From contig NZ_LT827021.1 in NCBI RefSeq assembly GCF_900169505.1, positions 2,170,001 to 2,234,000 on the forward strand: a DNA stretch of 64,000 bases, given 5' to 3'. A program made the translations under genes and the position numbers. Below the pieces are notes generated by a model. That model worked only from the letters and a program-made list of their open reading frames with translations, had not been told where the DNA came from and ran no database searches. Within the stretch, counting starts at the first letter, position 1. The number at the start of each line of letters is the position of its first letter. This document shows positions 47,831 to 56,499 of this stretch, piece after piece. The stretch is from Arabiibacter massiliensis. Lineage in GTDB: Bacteria; Actinomycetota; Coriobacteriia; Coriobacteriales; Eggerthellaceae.

Positions 47831-50389
47831 ATGACGAGGCCTGCGCGCACATCGGTTTTCCAGCTGGTCGCATCCGCAGCGCTCGCGCTGCTGCTCGCCT
47901 TCGCGCTCGCGCCGGCTCCCGCGGCCTTCGCGGACGAGGCTCCCGCCGACGCCCGGACAACCATCCGCGTCGGCTACATGGACCAGCCCGGGGTGTTCTC
48001 CAAAGACGAGAACGGCTCCTTCAGCGGGTACACCTACGACTACCTCATGAGGATCGCCCAGTTCACCAGCTGGTCGTACGAGTTCGTGGAAGCGGAGGGC
48101 GAAACCTCCAACGACCGGGCCATGCGCTTGATCGAGATGCTCGACTCCGGCGAGGTGGACATCGAGGGCAGCATGACGTACAGCCCCGCCCTCGCAAAGC
48201 TGTACGAGTATCCGGAGAACAGCTACGGCACCGCCCACACCTGCCTGTTCGCCGCCAACACCGACACCGCGATCACGCAGACCGACCTCTTCACCAAAGG
48301 CGAGGTGCGCGTGGCCATCCTGTCGACGGCGAAGCAGCGCCGCGAGGAGCTGGCCTACTTCTGCGAGAAGAACAACCTGAACCTCACCACGGTCGAATGC
48401 TCGAGCACAGACGAGCTCAAGGAAGCCGTGCTCGCAGGCGAGGCCGACGCGTACCTCGAGATCGACGTCAACATCGCCGAGGGCTTCCAGATCGTGGCGG
48501 CATTCGCCGGAAGGCCGTACTACTTCACCGCGCCCAAAGGCGAGCGCGCGATCATCGACGAGATCGACGACACCATACGCCGCATCAACGAAAGCAACCC
48601 GGGCCTCCAAACCGAGCTGCACAACGAGTACTTCTTCAACACCACCGCGAGCTACGCCCTGACGGAGGAGGACAAGGAATTCTGCCGGCAAAGCGGCACG
48701 CTGCGCGTGGGCGTCGTCTCCGAGAAGGCCCCCATCCAGTCCTTCGACCCCGTGACCGGCCAGCTGGAAGGCGTCACCAAGGGCATGCTCGACTACCTCT
48801 CAGAGCACACCGGGCTCAAGTTCGAGGCCGTGCCGCTCGAGCGCACCGACAACCTGCGCCAAGCGATAGAGGACGCCCGGGTCGACCTGGTGGCGGGCAT
48901 CAACGACAACGACCTGGTGGCCTCGACGCTGAACGTGTCGGTGACGGCGCCGTACCTGTCGGCCGCGGTGGTCACCGTGTACAACAAATACGTCGACCCC
49001 GACGATCTGGCCGGCAAGAAGGCGGCCGTCTCGTGGGAGCTCGTCGACACGGTGCCCGACGACGCGCAGGTGGTCGTGTGCGAATCGGCCGAGGACTGCC
49101 TCAAGGCGGTCAACGACGGGCGCGCCGATTACACCTACGGCACGTCCTACACCACGCCCTACTACCAGGGCCTCGACAACCTCACCAACCTGCTCACGCT
49201 GCCGGCCAGCTCGAAGTCGGTCAACATCTGCTTCGGGCTCGTGCAGCCCATCGATCCCGAGCTGCTCACCGTGTTCAACAAGGCCATCCGCAGCCTTTCG
49301 CCCACCGAGCTCGACTCCATCGTGTACGACAACTCGCTCATCGAGACCGACAAGCAGGTGGGGCTGTTCATCCAGGACCACCTGCTGGAGTTGTCGCTTA
49401 TCTGCATCTCGGTGCTGCTGCTCATCATCGCCCTGCTCGCCTTGCTCGTAACCACGCGCAACCGCGCGGCCCGGGCGACGCGCGAGGAGAACAGCCGCTT
49501 CCAGGAGCTGTTCGCTCTCTCCAACGAGCGGTTCTTCGAGTACACGCCCCGAACCGACACGCTGAAGGTGTCGAAGTCGAAAACCCTCGGCGACGTGATC
49601 AAGGATGAGGCCGCAAGCGACGACGGCCTGCCGTACCGCGTGATCGCCGGCGCTCGGGCGAAGCTGCTCGCCCAGGCCGGCCCCGAGGTCCTCGCCGCGT
49701 TCACCTCGCCCAGCCAAACGGTGACCGAGGCCATCGTCCAGGGGGAGGACGGCGCCTCGCAATGGGTGCGCTTCACCTCGCGCTCCGTGCTGGGCGACGA
49801 CGGCAAGCCCGTCTCGGTGATCGGGAAGGTGGCCTACATCGACGACGAGATGAACGAGCGGCTGGACCTCTCGCAGCGCGCCTTCCACGACGGGCTGACC
49901 GGCCTTCTGAACTGGCGCGCCTTCCGCGAGGGCGCCGAGAAGCTGCTCTCGAGCGGCGAGGCCGGCGCGTTGCTCGTCGTGGACACGGACGACTTCAAGA
50001 GCGTGAACGACCAATTCGGCCACCTGGCGGGCGATGCGGCCCTCCAGAACACCGGCAGGGCGCTCGTGGACGCGTTCCGTCCGCAAGACCTGGTGGGACG
50101 CCTCGGCGGCGACGAGTTCGCCGTATGCATCGCGGGGCCGGTGGACCACGAGGCGCTCGAGAAGCGCTGCGGCGAGCTCATCGGCTCGGGCGTGACGTTC
50201 GCCGGGCAGGACGGGGCCGAGCACGCCGTGACGCTCAGCATGGGCGGCGTGGAGCTGCACGGGGCGCAGGCCTCGTACAAGAAGGCCTACGAGCAGGCAG
50301 ACCGCGCGCTGTACCGCGCGAAGGCAGACGGCAAGGACCGCTTCATCATGGAGCCCTACGAGGAGGCCGCGGCCCCTCCGGCGTCCTGA
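47831..50389 (+). CDS. Periplasmic-sensing diguanylate cyclase: two SBP_bac_3 domains, TM, GGDEF
   Basis: 852 aa. After a signal peptide (MTRPARTSVFQLVASAAL), the first family-3 solute-binding domain begins at TIRVGYMDQPGVFSKDENG and the second near residue 300 (GTLRVGVVSEKAPIQSFD). One TM (LSLICISVLLLIIALLALLV) precedes a PAS-like linker and a GGDEF domain (HDGLTGLLNWRAF; RLGGDEFAVCI). The I-site RPQD lies exactly five residues before GGDEF, so product inhibition is expected. Family-3 domains bind amino acids or similar. The start could also be MSHRRAKGDEM at 47801. The 3' end overlaps the convergent pilO-like gene by 34 bp. Confidence 0.92.
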   Translation: MTRPARTSVFQLVASAALALLLAFALAPAPAAFADEAPADARTTIRVGYMDQPGVFSKDENGSFSGYTYDYLMRIAQFTSWSYEFVEAEGETSNDRAMRLIEMLDSGEVDIEGSMTYSPALAKLYEYPENSYGTAHTCLFAANTDTAITQTDLFTKGEVRVAILSTAKQRREELAYFCEKNNLNLTTVECSSTDELKEAVLAGEADAYLEIDVNIAEGFQIVAAFAGRPYYFTAPKGERAIIDEIDDTIRRINESNPGLQTELHNEYFFNTTASYALTEEDKEFCRQSGTLRVGVVSEKAPIQSFDPVTGQLEGVTKGMLDYLSEHTGLKFEAVPLERTDNLRQAIEDARVDLVAGINDNDLVASTLNVSVTAPYLSAAVVTVYNKYVDPDDLAGKKAAVSWELVDTVPDDAQVVVCESAEDCLKAVNDGRADYTYGTSYTTPYYQGLDNLTNLLTLPASSKSVNICFGLVQPIDPELLTVFNKAIRSLSPTELDSIVYDNSLIETDKQVGLFIQDHLLELSLICISVLLLIIALLALLVTTRNRAARATREENSRFQELFALSNERFFEYTPRTDTLKVSKSKTLGDVIKDEAASDDGLPYRVIAGARAKLLAQAGPEVLAAFTSPSQTVTEAIVQGEDGASQWVRFTSRSVLGDDGKPVSVIGKVAYIDDEMNERLDLSQRAFHDGLTGLLNWRAFREGAEKLLSSGEAGALLVVDTDDFKSVNDQFGHLAGDAALQNTGRALVDAFRPQDLVGRLGGDEFAVCIAGPVDHEALEKRCGELIGSGVTFAGQDGAEHAVTLSMGGVELHGAQASYKKAYEQADRALYRAKADGKDRFIMEPYEEAAAPPAS

Positions 50390-50958
50390 GCGCCCTGCTC
50401 CTGAGCGCCCTGCGCGAGCGACTCGAAGAAGGTGACCGAGGCGCTGCCCGTCACCTTGCCCTCGGCGTTCGCCTGGCCGAGGCCCGTACCGGAAACCGTG
50501 ATGTCGGTGACCAGGCAGCTGTACTTGCAATCGATGAGCTTCTGCAGCACGTCCTCGGCGGCGGCGTACGAATCCGCCGTGAAGGAAATGCTCACGTTGC
50601 GGCGCACGAGCGTGCCGGCCGTCTCGGCGTTCGAGAAGTCGATGTTGTAGCTGCTGGCGGCGGCCAGGATGGCGTCGAGCTCGGCGAGCTCGTTCTTGGT
50701 GTTGTCGTAGGGCGGCAGCGTCTTCTGGTCGACCCCGGAGGCCTCGGCCTCACGGATCTTCTCCACGAGCTCGGCCTTGCGCGTGGCGACGGCCTGCTGC
50801 ACCAGCATCTCGTCCTGGATGGCGGCGATCTGCGAGTCGCTCGACGAGATGGCGCTCAGCGAGGGCTGGAGCACCACGAGGTAGTAGAAGCAGCCGATGA
50901 GCAGCACGGCCAGGACGACGAGCAGGATCTTCTCACGGGTCGTGAAGGTTCTATTCAT
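50356..50958 (-). CDS. pilO: PilO-like type IV pilus assembly protein
   Basis: 200 aa. An N-terminal TM (KILLVVLAVLLIGCFYYLVV) is followed by a coiled coil and a small alpha/beta domain (NVSISFTADSYAAAEDVLQK; VTDITVSGTG), the PilO/GspM organisation. With PilN it forms the inner-membrane alignment complex. The match is mainly by structure and position after pilM and pilN. ATG 50958 overlaps the pilN stop. Confidence 0.8.
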   Translation of the reverse strand: MNRTFTTREKILLVVLAVLLIGCFYYLVVLQPSLSAISSSDSQIAAIQDEMLVQQAVATRKAELVEKIREAEASGVDQKTLPPYDNTKNELAELDAILAAASSYNIDFSNAETAGTLVRRNVSISFTADSYAAAEDVLQKLIDCKYSCLVTDITVSGTGLGQANAEGKVTGSASVTFFESLAQGAQEQGAQDAGGAAASS

Positions 50959-51592
50959 TCGAGGCCCCCTTGCCGGCCGCGGGCGCACCTGCATCCTCGC
51001 CCTCGCCCTGCGGCACCTCGCCCGTGCCCTTGAGGATGATGGTGACGGTGGACACCACGTCGTCGTTCTTGTCGGTCTTCGCCGTGCTCATGCTGACGGT
51101 GGCCACCGCCTCCTCGTCCTCGAGCGAAGCCACCACGCGCGACACGTCGTCAAGCGAGGTGTTCGCGAACTGCAGCTCCACCGTGTTGCCCGCGATGCGC
51201 ACCGATTGCAGATCGGCGGCGCCGGCCACGGTGGACGACAGCAGGTCGAGCACCTCGCCGCGATCGGCCAGCACCCGCTCCTCGTCGGTGAGGCTGTTCA
51301 CGGCGAAGGCCGCGTAGCGTTCCTCCAGGTCGGCGAAGTCGGCGTTGTCGGCCTGCAGCGCGGACAGCTCGGCCTGCGCCGACGCCACCTTCCCCGTCGC
51401 CGCCTGGGCGGCCGCCATCACGTCCACCACGCCGAACTTCGCGAACAGCAGCACGGCTACCATCGCGACGGCGAACAGCGCCGCGTTGCGCCCGACGTTG
51501 CGGGGCGGCTGGTTGCTCGTCACCAGGTTGATGGACGTCTTGGTTGGATAGACGGGTTTCTTGGAGCGCTTGAGTTCCAGTTCGAAGGCCAC
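50951..51592 (-). CDS. pilN: PilN-like type IV pilus assembly protein
   Basis: 213 aa. The short cytoplasmic N-terminus contains SINLVT, equivalent to the INLLP motif by which PilN docks on PilM. A TM (AALFAVAMVAVLLFAKFGVV), a coiled coil and a ferredoxin-like domain (VRIAGNTVELQFANTSLDDV) follow. It lies 9 bp after pilM and overlaps pilO. Confidence 0.85.
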   Translation of the reverse strand: MAFELELKRSKKPVYPTKTSINLVTSNQPPRNVGRNAALFAVAMVAVLLFAKFGVVDVMAAAQAATGKVASAQAELSALQADNADFADLEERYAAFAVNSLTDEERVLADRGEVLDLLSSTVAGAADLQSVRIAGNTVELQFANTSLDDVSRVVASLEDEEAVATVSMSTAKTDKNDDVVSTVTIILKGTGEVPQGEGEDAGAPAAGKGASNE

Positions 51593-51601
51593 GGCCCCTC
51601 C

Positions 51602-52657
51602 TTACCGCAGTGCGATGCCCACGGCAGCCGGGCAATCGCGCAGGCTGTCGGGCGGCACGGACGAAGCCGGCATGATCGCGTTGATGTCCGCCAGGCCGAT
51701 GGACACGTGGTCGCGCAGCGAGTCGATGAGCGGCGCGATGCCCGCCCCGCTGCCGCAGTAGTGCAGCGTGTCCAGCTGGCTGTCGGGATAGTTGAAGTTG
51801 AAGAAGCTCACGATGCGCGCCACCTCGGCGCCCAGGCGCTCGTAGAGGCCCAGGCACGGCTCGATGCGCTGCGCGCCCTCGTAGTCGCTGCTCAGGTAGG
51901 TGCGCGCCATGCTCTCGTCCACCGAGAAGTAGTCGGCAACCGCGGCGGCCAGGAGGCCCACGCCGAACTCGACGATGCGCGTGACCTCGTACTTCCCTCC
52001 CGGGAACAGGTACACCTTTGTGTTGTCGTAGCCCACGTCCACGAAGCAGTAGTCCCTCGGCACGGGGAAGGCCTCGGCGGGCGCGGGCGCGGCGGCGTCC
52101 ACCGGCATGGGCGCGGGCGCGGGCGGGACGCGCTTCTCGTACGCCGCGATAAGGTTCGCGTACGCCATGATGTCGGGCGCGGCGGACTTGAGCCTGAATC
52201 CCGCGCGGCGCAGCATGGAGGAGTACGCCTCTATCGTCTCGGCGGGCACGGCGGCGGCCAGGATGTCCATCTCCACGGGCGTGCCGGCGGCGTCGCGCTT
52301 CATGCCCAGCACGGCGTAATCGAAGTTGTACTTGTCCTTGTCGTCGGCGATATAGTCGCGGAACTCGAAGGGCAGGTTGAGGCTGAGCTCCTCCACCGTC
52401 ATGGCGGGTACGGTGATGCGCCGCGTGAACACGTCGTTGGAATGCAGCACGAGCGCGCAGTCCTTCGCGCCCACCTTGTTCTTGCGCGCGGCGTTGCGCA
52501 CCACCTCGGTCAGGGCCTCGAACGAGGTGACGCGGCCGTCCCGCACCAGGCTCGCAGGCACCTCCTCGACGGCGACCTGCACCACGCTCTGCTCGTTGCA
52601 GACGGCCATCTTCAACCGCTCGGCGCCGATGTCGATGCCGGTGTATAGTTTCGCCAT
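51602..52657 (-). CDS. pilM: PilM, actin-like type IV pilus protein
   Basis: 351 aa. The FtsA/actin-like fold shows YTGIDIGAERLKMAVCN (phosphate 1), CFVDVGYDNTKVYLFPGG (phosphate 2) and LHYCGSGAGIAPLIDSL (adenosine region). A Pro/Ala-rich insertion near residue 195 precedes the second half. PilM is cytoplasmic and links PilN to PilB and PilT. A TATAAT on the minus strand (52685-52690) lies just upstream, so pilMNO may have its own promoter. Confidence 0.9.
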   Translation of the reverse strand: MAKLYTGIDIGAERLKMAVCNEQSVVQVAVEEVPASLVRDGRVTSFEALTEVVRNAARKNKVGAKDCALVLHSNDVFTRRITVPAMTVEELSLNLPFEFRDYIADDKDKYNFDYAVLGMKRDAAGTPVEMDILAAAVPAETIEAYSSMLRRAGFRLKSAAPDIMAYANLIAAYEKRVPPAPAPMPVDAAAPAPAEAFPVPRDYCFVDVGYDNTKVYLFPGGKYEVTRIVEFGVGLLAAAVADYFSVDESMARTYLSSDYEGAQRIEPCLGLYERLGAEVARIVSFFNFNYPDSQLDTLHYCGSGAGIAPLIDSLRDHVSIGLADINAIMPASSVPPDSLRDCPAAVGIALR

Positions 52658-52755
52658 GATGCGCTCCTCTTTTCCTCAGCATCGATTATAGGCGAGACGC
52701 GGCCTGGTGGCGAGTAGATGTGCGCAAACATTCGGGCGCACCGCGGCCGGAACAG

Positions 52756-53622
52756 CTAAAACAGGCCGAAATACCAGCCGAGAAGCGGCGGGCCCAGCAC
52801 GAGCGTGAACCAGGTGGCCAGCGCGATGGAGGGCCCGAAGGGAAACACGCGCGGGTCGTCGGCGCGGGCGCGGGCGCGCTGCGTGGCGAAGGAGAACGCT
52901 ATCCCGACGATGCACGCCGCGATGAGGTTGAGCACGCTGCCCGCGACGCCCAGGAACAGGCCCACCGTGAACAGCAGCTTCACGTCGCCGCCGCCGAGGC
53001 TCTGGCGGCCCACCACCTTGTCGAAGGCGAACGAGAGCGCGAGCATGGCGCCGGCCACCGCGAACGCGCCCACCAGGCCGTCGACGAGCACCGCGAGCAC
53101 GGGCGATCCCGCCAGCCCCAGCGTGAGGGTTCCCAGGCCGATGGAGCCCAGGTCCACGCCGTAGAACGCGAAGGTGGCGAGCCACGTGAGGATGGCCGCC
53201 ACGATGAAGCCGTTGGGGATGGTGAACGTGTCCAGGTCGACCAGCGAGAGCCCCATGAGGATGCAGCCGAGCACGCACAGCGAAAGCGCGTGCACCGTGA
53301 GCCCGTAGGCGGCCACGATGCTGGCGAAGTACGCGGCCAGCAGAAGCTCCACCAGCGGGTAGCGCGGCGAGATGCGCTGTCCGCAATAGCGGCACTTCCC
53401 GCGCAGGACGAGCCAGCTGATCAGAGGGATCAGGTCGAGCGCCGAGAGTTGATGGTCGCACGTGGCGCAGTGGCTGCGGCCCTTCCACACGCTCTCGCCG
53501 TGGACGATGCGCCACGCCATGCAGTTGATGAAGCTGCCCATGACCGCGCCCATCACGGCAGCGACCGCCAGGAAGAACGCAGGCCATGCGGGCGAGAGCG
53601 CTGCGAGCGTGCCGAGCTGCAT
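52756..53622 (-). CDS. pilD: Prepilin peptidase (A24 family)
   Basis: 288 aa. The N-terminal zinc motif pairs are Cys52/Cys55 and Cys77/Cys80 (CATCDHQ; CRYCGQ), with SFINCMAWRIV upstream as in PilD methylase domains. The aspartyl protease residues are in LVDLDTFTIPNGF (Asp129/131) and GGGDVKL (Asp213), and there are eight membrane helices. It cleaves and N-methylates the prepilins of this locus. It starts 4 bp after the pseudopilin gene. Confidence 0.95.
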   Translation of the reverse strand: MQLGTLAALSPAWPAFFLAVAAVMGAVMGSFINCMAWRIVHGESVWKGRSHCATCDHQLSALDLIPLISWLVLRGKCRYCGQRISPRYPLVELLLAAYFASIVAAYGLTVHALSLCVLGCILMGLSLVDLDTFTIPNGFIVAAILTWLATFAFYGVDLGSIGLGTLTLGLAGSPVLAVLVDGLVGAFAVAGAMLALSFAFDKVVGRQSLGGGDVKLLFTVGLFLGVAGSVLNLIAACIVGIAFSFATQRARARADDPRVFPFGPSIALATWFTLVLGPPLLGWYFGLF

Positions 53623-53626
53623 GCCG

Positions 53627-54046
53627 TCAGCCCCTTTCCGCGACGTCGGAGGCGCGCACCCAGCGAGCGGTGGGCGCGCCGTCTTCGCGCACGATCTCGA
53701 TGAGGCACGTGCCGCGCTCGACGTGCTGCTCGCGGCCGTCGATGACCAGCGTGTCGCCCTCGTTGTAGCCGGCGGCGGGCGGCTCGGCCGCCAGGGTGTT
53801 CGCGCCCTTGAGGTAGTAGGCCGTAGGGGCGTCGTCGTCCGCCGCGGTTTCGGCCATGCTGGCGTTGGCCAGGCCCTGCGCCGTGTTGAGCGCGTTCGCG
53901 TCGTTGCCCTGCCACATGAGGCCGAGCATGTGCCAGCCCAGCACGGCCGCAAGCGCCACCGCGAAGCACGCGATGCCCGCGATGCAGACGACCTCCACGC
54001 GCGAAAGCCCCTTGTTGTCGGCGAAAACGTTCATACCCAGCAGCAT
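53627..54046 (-). CDS. Pseudopilin-like protein
   Basis: 139 aa. A short leader is followed by NKG|LSRVE and the hydrophobic helix VVCIAGIACFAVALAAVLGW: the prepilin signature with Gly13 at -1 and Glu18 at +5, but Leu rather than Phe at +1. The C-terminal part (GTCLIEIVREDGAPTARWVR) is unlike classical pilins. The start may be 54046 or the Met at 54034. It heads the pilD segment, downstream of the inserted toxin-antitoxin genes. Confidence 0.75.
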   Translation of the reverse strand: MLLGMNVFADNKGLSRVEVVCIAGIACFAVALAAVLGWHMLGLMWQGNDANALNTAQGLANASMAETAADDDAPTAYYLKGANTLAAEPPAAGYNEGDTLVIDGREQHVERGTCLIEIVREDGAPTARWVRASDVAERG

Positions 54047-54086
54047 AGCACAGCCCCCCGGAGTCCGGCGAGGCATCCGGGTGCGC

Positions 54087-54141
54087 ATTTTCGCTCCGAA
54101 AACACGCCTCGTGCGCTGAGCCGTGTTTTCGGAGCGAAAAT
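54087..54141. repeat. Palindromic element (20-nt perfect arms)
   Basis: The arms begin ATTTTCGCTCCGAAAACACG, with a 15-nt centre. It has the same layout and the same right flank (CGCCC) as 47460-47515. Confidence 0.75.
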
Positions 54142-54167
54142 CGCCCTGCCTGCATCGAAACCGGGGG

Positions 54168-54183
54168 CGTTTCACGTGAAACA
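54168..54183. other. parS-like site 9
   Basis: CGTTTCACGTGAAACA, one base off the 16-bp consensus. Confidence 0.6.
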
Positions 54184-54217
54184 CTCCGGTTTCGCTCGCA
54201 CACTGCGTTCGCATGTT

Positions 54218-54249
54218 GTATACTGTTTCTAAATTAGGAAACAGTATAC
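54218..54249. promoter_or_regulatory. Operator of the AbiE-like toxin-antitoxin pair
   Basis: Perfect 12-nt arms (GTATACTGTTTC / GAAACAGTATAC) with an 8-nt centre, ending 13 bp before the antitoxin ATG. TATACT boxes lie in both arms, and a further AGGAAAC half-site follows. It is suited to autorepression by the AbiEi-type protein. Confidence 0.75.
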
Positions 54250-54262
54250 TTTTAGGAAACAC

Positions 54263-55351
54263 ATGGATTCTCACAACGAAAAGATACTACGCGACGCTCT
54301 TGAGGCGGCCTTTGGGTCGCAAAGTGCCTTCCCGCATAGCGAAAGGGCGCTGGGTGAATCCCAGATCTTTGCGTTCCTGGCTCAAGCCGATGCGCAAGTA
54401 GCGGGAAAAACAATCCCCCTCGATCTCTTTCGCCTGAAGACGGCAAGCACGGCCTCCTTTCGCGATGCGGCGCTTCTTGTGCCCAGCATGCGCGATCCGA
54501 ACAGGCTCCCCGTTTTGCTCGCGCCGCCCCTCACTGAGAAAAAGCAGGCGCTTCTGCGTTCGATGGGGCTGTTCTTTATCGACGACGCCGGAAACGCTTG
54601 GCTCTCGGAATCCGGCGTGCATGTAGACATTCGCGGAAGAAAAGCGCCTAGCGGCAAGGCCTCTTCCCCGGCGTCGGAAAACGCGTTCTCGGACAAGGCG
54701 ACGCTCGTTTTGCGCATCCTCCTCGAATACGGCCCTCTCGGCATCCGCGATTTGAGCAGGCTCGCAGCGAAGATGGGGTTCCCGCTCTCCCCTGGCTACG
54801 TGTCGAAAACGGCATCCGCGCTCATCACTCAAGGTTACGCGGCCAAGCAAGCCGGCGGGACGATAGCGCTTCGACGCAAGCAGGACATCCTCGACGACTG
54901 GGTTCAGGCCTATGCGAAGCTGAACCCGTCCGAAAGAGGGGGGTTCTTCCTCCCCGCCGCCGAGATGGACGAGGTGGTGCGCCGAGCCTCGCAAGCCGTG
55001 GGTGACTCGGCCGTCCTGAGCGAGCGCGCGGGCGCAAGTCTGGTCGACCCCTTCGCCACCTTCGACTCGGTGCTGCTGTTGGCTCGGAATTTCGGGCAGG
55101 CTCGCCAAGCGTTGATCGACAGCGGAGCAAGCGAAGTTGAACGGGGAGCCAATATCGAGCTGGTGATTCCCCGCTATCGAGTCTCGTCGTTCTATGGCAC
55201 CCGCATAGTCGAAGGATGCGAGGTCGCCTCCGATTTGCAGCTCTACCTCGATCTGACAAGGCAACCCAAGAGGGGCCTGGAAGCCGCCGAGCACCTCTTC
55301 AGCCGCACTTTGGCTTCGCAGTTCTCCGAGGAAGAAGGGGGTGAAGTATGA
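54263..55351 (+). CDS. AbiEi-like antitoxin (type IV toxin-antitoxin)
   Basis: 362 aa. The central part contains a winged-helix DNA-binding region (LRILLEYGPLGIRDLSRLAA, GYVSKTASALITQGYA), and the C-terminal half (GTRIVEGCEVASDLQLYLDL) matches AbiEi-type proteins partnered with nucleotidyltransferases. In type IV systems the antitoxin represses the operon and counters the toxin without binding it. GC content and codon use are somewhat lower than in the pilus genes around it. The ATG overlaps nothing upstream; a perfect palindrome lies just before it. Stop overlaps the toxin start (ATGA). Confidence 0.8.
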   Translation: MDSHNEKILRDALEAAFGSQSAFPHSERALGESQIFAFLAQADAQVAGKTIPLDLFRLKTASTASFRDAALLVPSMRDPNRLPVLLAPPLTEKKQALLRSMGLFFIDDAGNAWLSESGVHVDIRGRKAPSGKASSPASENAFSDKATLVLRILLEYGPLGIRDLSRLAAKMGFPLSPGYVSKTASALITQGYAAKQAGGTIALRRKQDILDDWVQAYAKLNPSERGGFFLPAAEMDEVVRRASQAVGDSAVLSERAGASLVDPFATFDSVLLLARNFGQARQALIDSGASEVERGANIELVIPRYRVSSFYGTRIVEGCEVASDLQLYLDLTRQPKRGLEAAEHLFSRTLASQFSEEEGGEV

Positions 55352-56163
55352 GCGAAAGCAGAGACTCCATTCTTCTTGAGGGAATCGAGGGCATAGCCCC
55401 TTATCTTGACCGACTGGTCGTGGCAGGCGGCTGGGCGCCCTACCTGTATGGGCGCATGTACGGAACACTGCTCAAGAGGGAGTCCTTGATGACTCGGGAT
55501 ATGGACATCGTCATTCCGAAAATGGGCTTTGAAGACGGCTTGCCCACGCTCGACAAGACGATCCTCGGTGCTGGCTTCGAGCACGAATTCGCATCGCTCA
55601 CCCAACCGCCGGTTGTTAAATATGTCAAAACCGAGGGGGATCGCCAGCTGGCCGAATTGGAATTCATCACCGATGCGCCAGGCGAGTACGAAGGGCCTGT
55701 GGAAATAGGCTCGATCAACGCCCAAAGCCTTCGCTACGTGGGACTTCTACTGGAGGATCCCTGGGAATGCAATTTGGGAGACCTCGGATTCCCCCAAAGC
55801 TACGTTGTCCGAATTCCCAATCCGTCTGCATATGTGTTTCACAAAGCCCTTGTTGCACCGCGTAGGCACGAGCGAGCGAAAACAGCGAAGGATCTGTACT
55901 ACATATTCTTCGTGCTCGACGCGTTTCCGGAATGGAAAGACACCACCCTCTCCGGCATAAAGGGATACGCCTCCACGCGGGCGAAGTGGTTCGATGGGGC
56001 GCGGAAAGGCCTTGCGCGGCGGTTTGCGAAGCTTGATTCCGAAGGAGTGCGCATGCTCGTGGAGCAACGGCCGGCAACAGCATTCCCGCACATGGACGAC
56101 GACCAGTTCGGTCGCTATGCACTCGCGATCATGGGACAACTGATAGCGGCCATGGAACCCTAG
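55348..56163 (+). CDS. Nucleotidyltransferase, AbiEii-like toxin
   Basis: 271 aa. The nucleotidyltransferase core is visible as VVAGGWAPYLYG then TRDMDIVIP (Gly-Gly plus DxD-type metal residues), followed by LAELEFITDAPGE with a third acidic position. FHKALVAPRRHERAKTAKDL is typical of the family helix that binds nucleotide. Related toxins transfer nucleotides to tRNA acceptor ends or other targets; the target here is unknown. It is the second gene of the pair, inserted between two halves of the pilus locus and opposite in strand. Confidence 0.82.
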   Translation: MSESRDSILLEGIEGIAPYLDRLVVAGGWAPYLYGRMYGTLLKRESLMTRDMDIVIPKMGFEDGLPTLDKTILGAGFEHEFASLTQPPVVKYVKTEGDRQLAELEFITDAPGEYEGPVEIGSINAQSLRYVGLLLEDPWECNLGDLGFPQSYVVRIPNPSAYVFHKALVAPRRHERAKTAKDLYYIFFVLDAFPEWKDTTLSGIKGYASTRAKWFDGARKGLARRFAKLDSEGVRMLVEQRPATAFPHMDDDQFGRYALAIMGQLIAAMEP

Positions 56164-56246
56164 ACTCACCGGGAGCAGCCAAAAGATCCGGCCGGACGCA
56201 CATTCTGTCTCTCCGCTTAGCGCATAATCCGGCAACTGCGTCCTCT

Positions 56247-56442
56247 TGCACGCGAATCGGGGCTGCCCGACACAAAAACCCTCGACGTGAAAGGCTTGGA
56301 GGCGAGAAATAGGCGACCGCCGACTCCCCCGAGCAGCAGCCCTCGGCATTTTCCCAGGTCGCGAAACCCCGACGCTCGCGCGGATCGCCGAAGTCCTTTC
56401 ACGTCGAGGGTTTTTGTGTCGGGCGGGCTCGATTCGCGTGCA
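56247..56442. repeat. MITE-like element, family 1, copy B
   Basis: It has the same ends (TTGCACGCGAATC ... GATTCGCGTGCA), GACACAAAAACCCTCGACGT arm and interior (TTTTCCCAGGTCGCG) as copy A. A run of 12 C (56443-56454) follows directly. It is in the 558-bp gap after the toxin gene, which contains no gene. Confidence 0.75.
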
Positions 56443-56499
56443 CCCCCCCCCCCCGAGGTGGTCGATTGTGCGTCAAAGGGGGAGTCAGAACGCACATTT

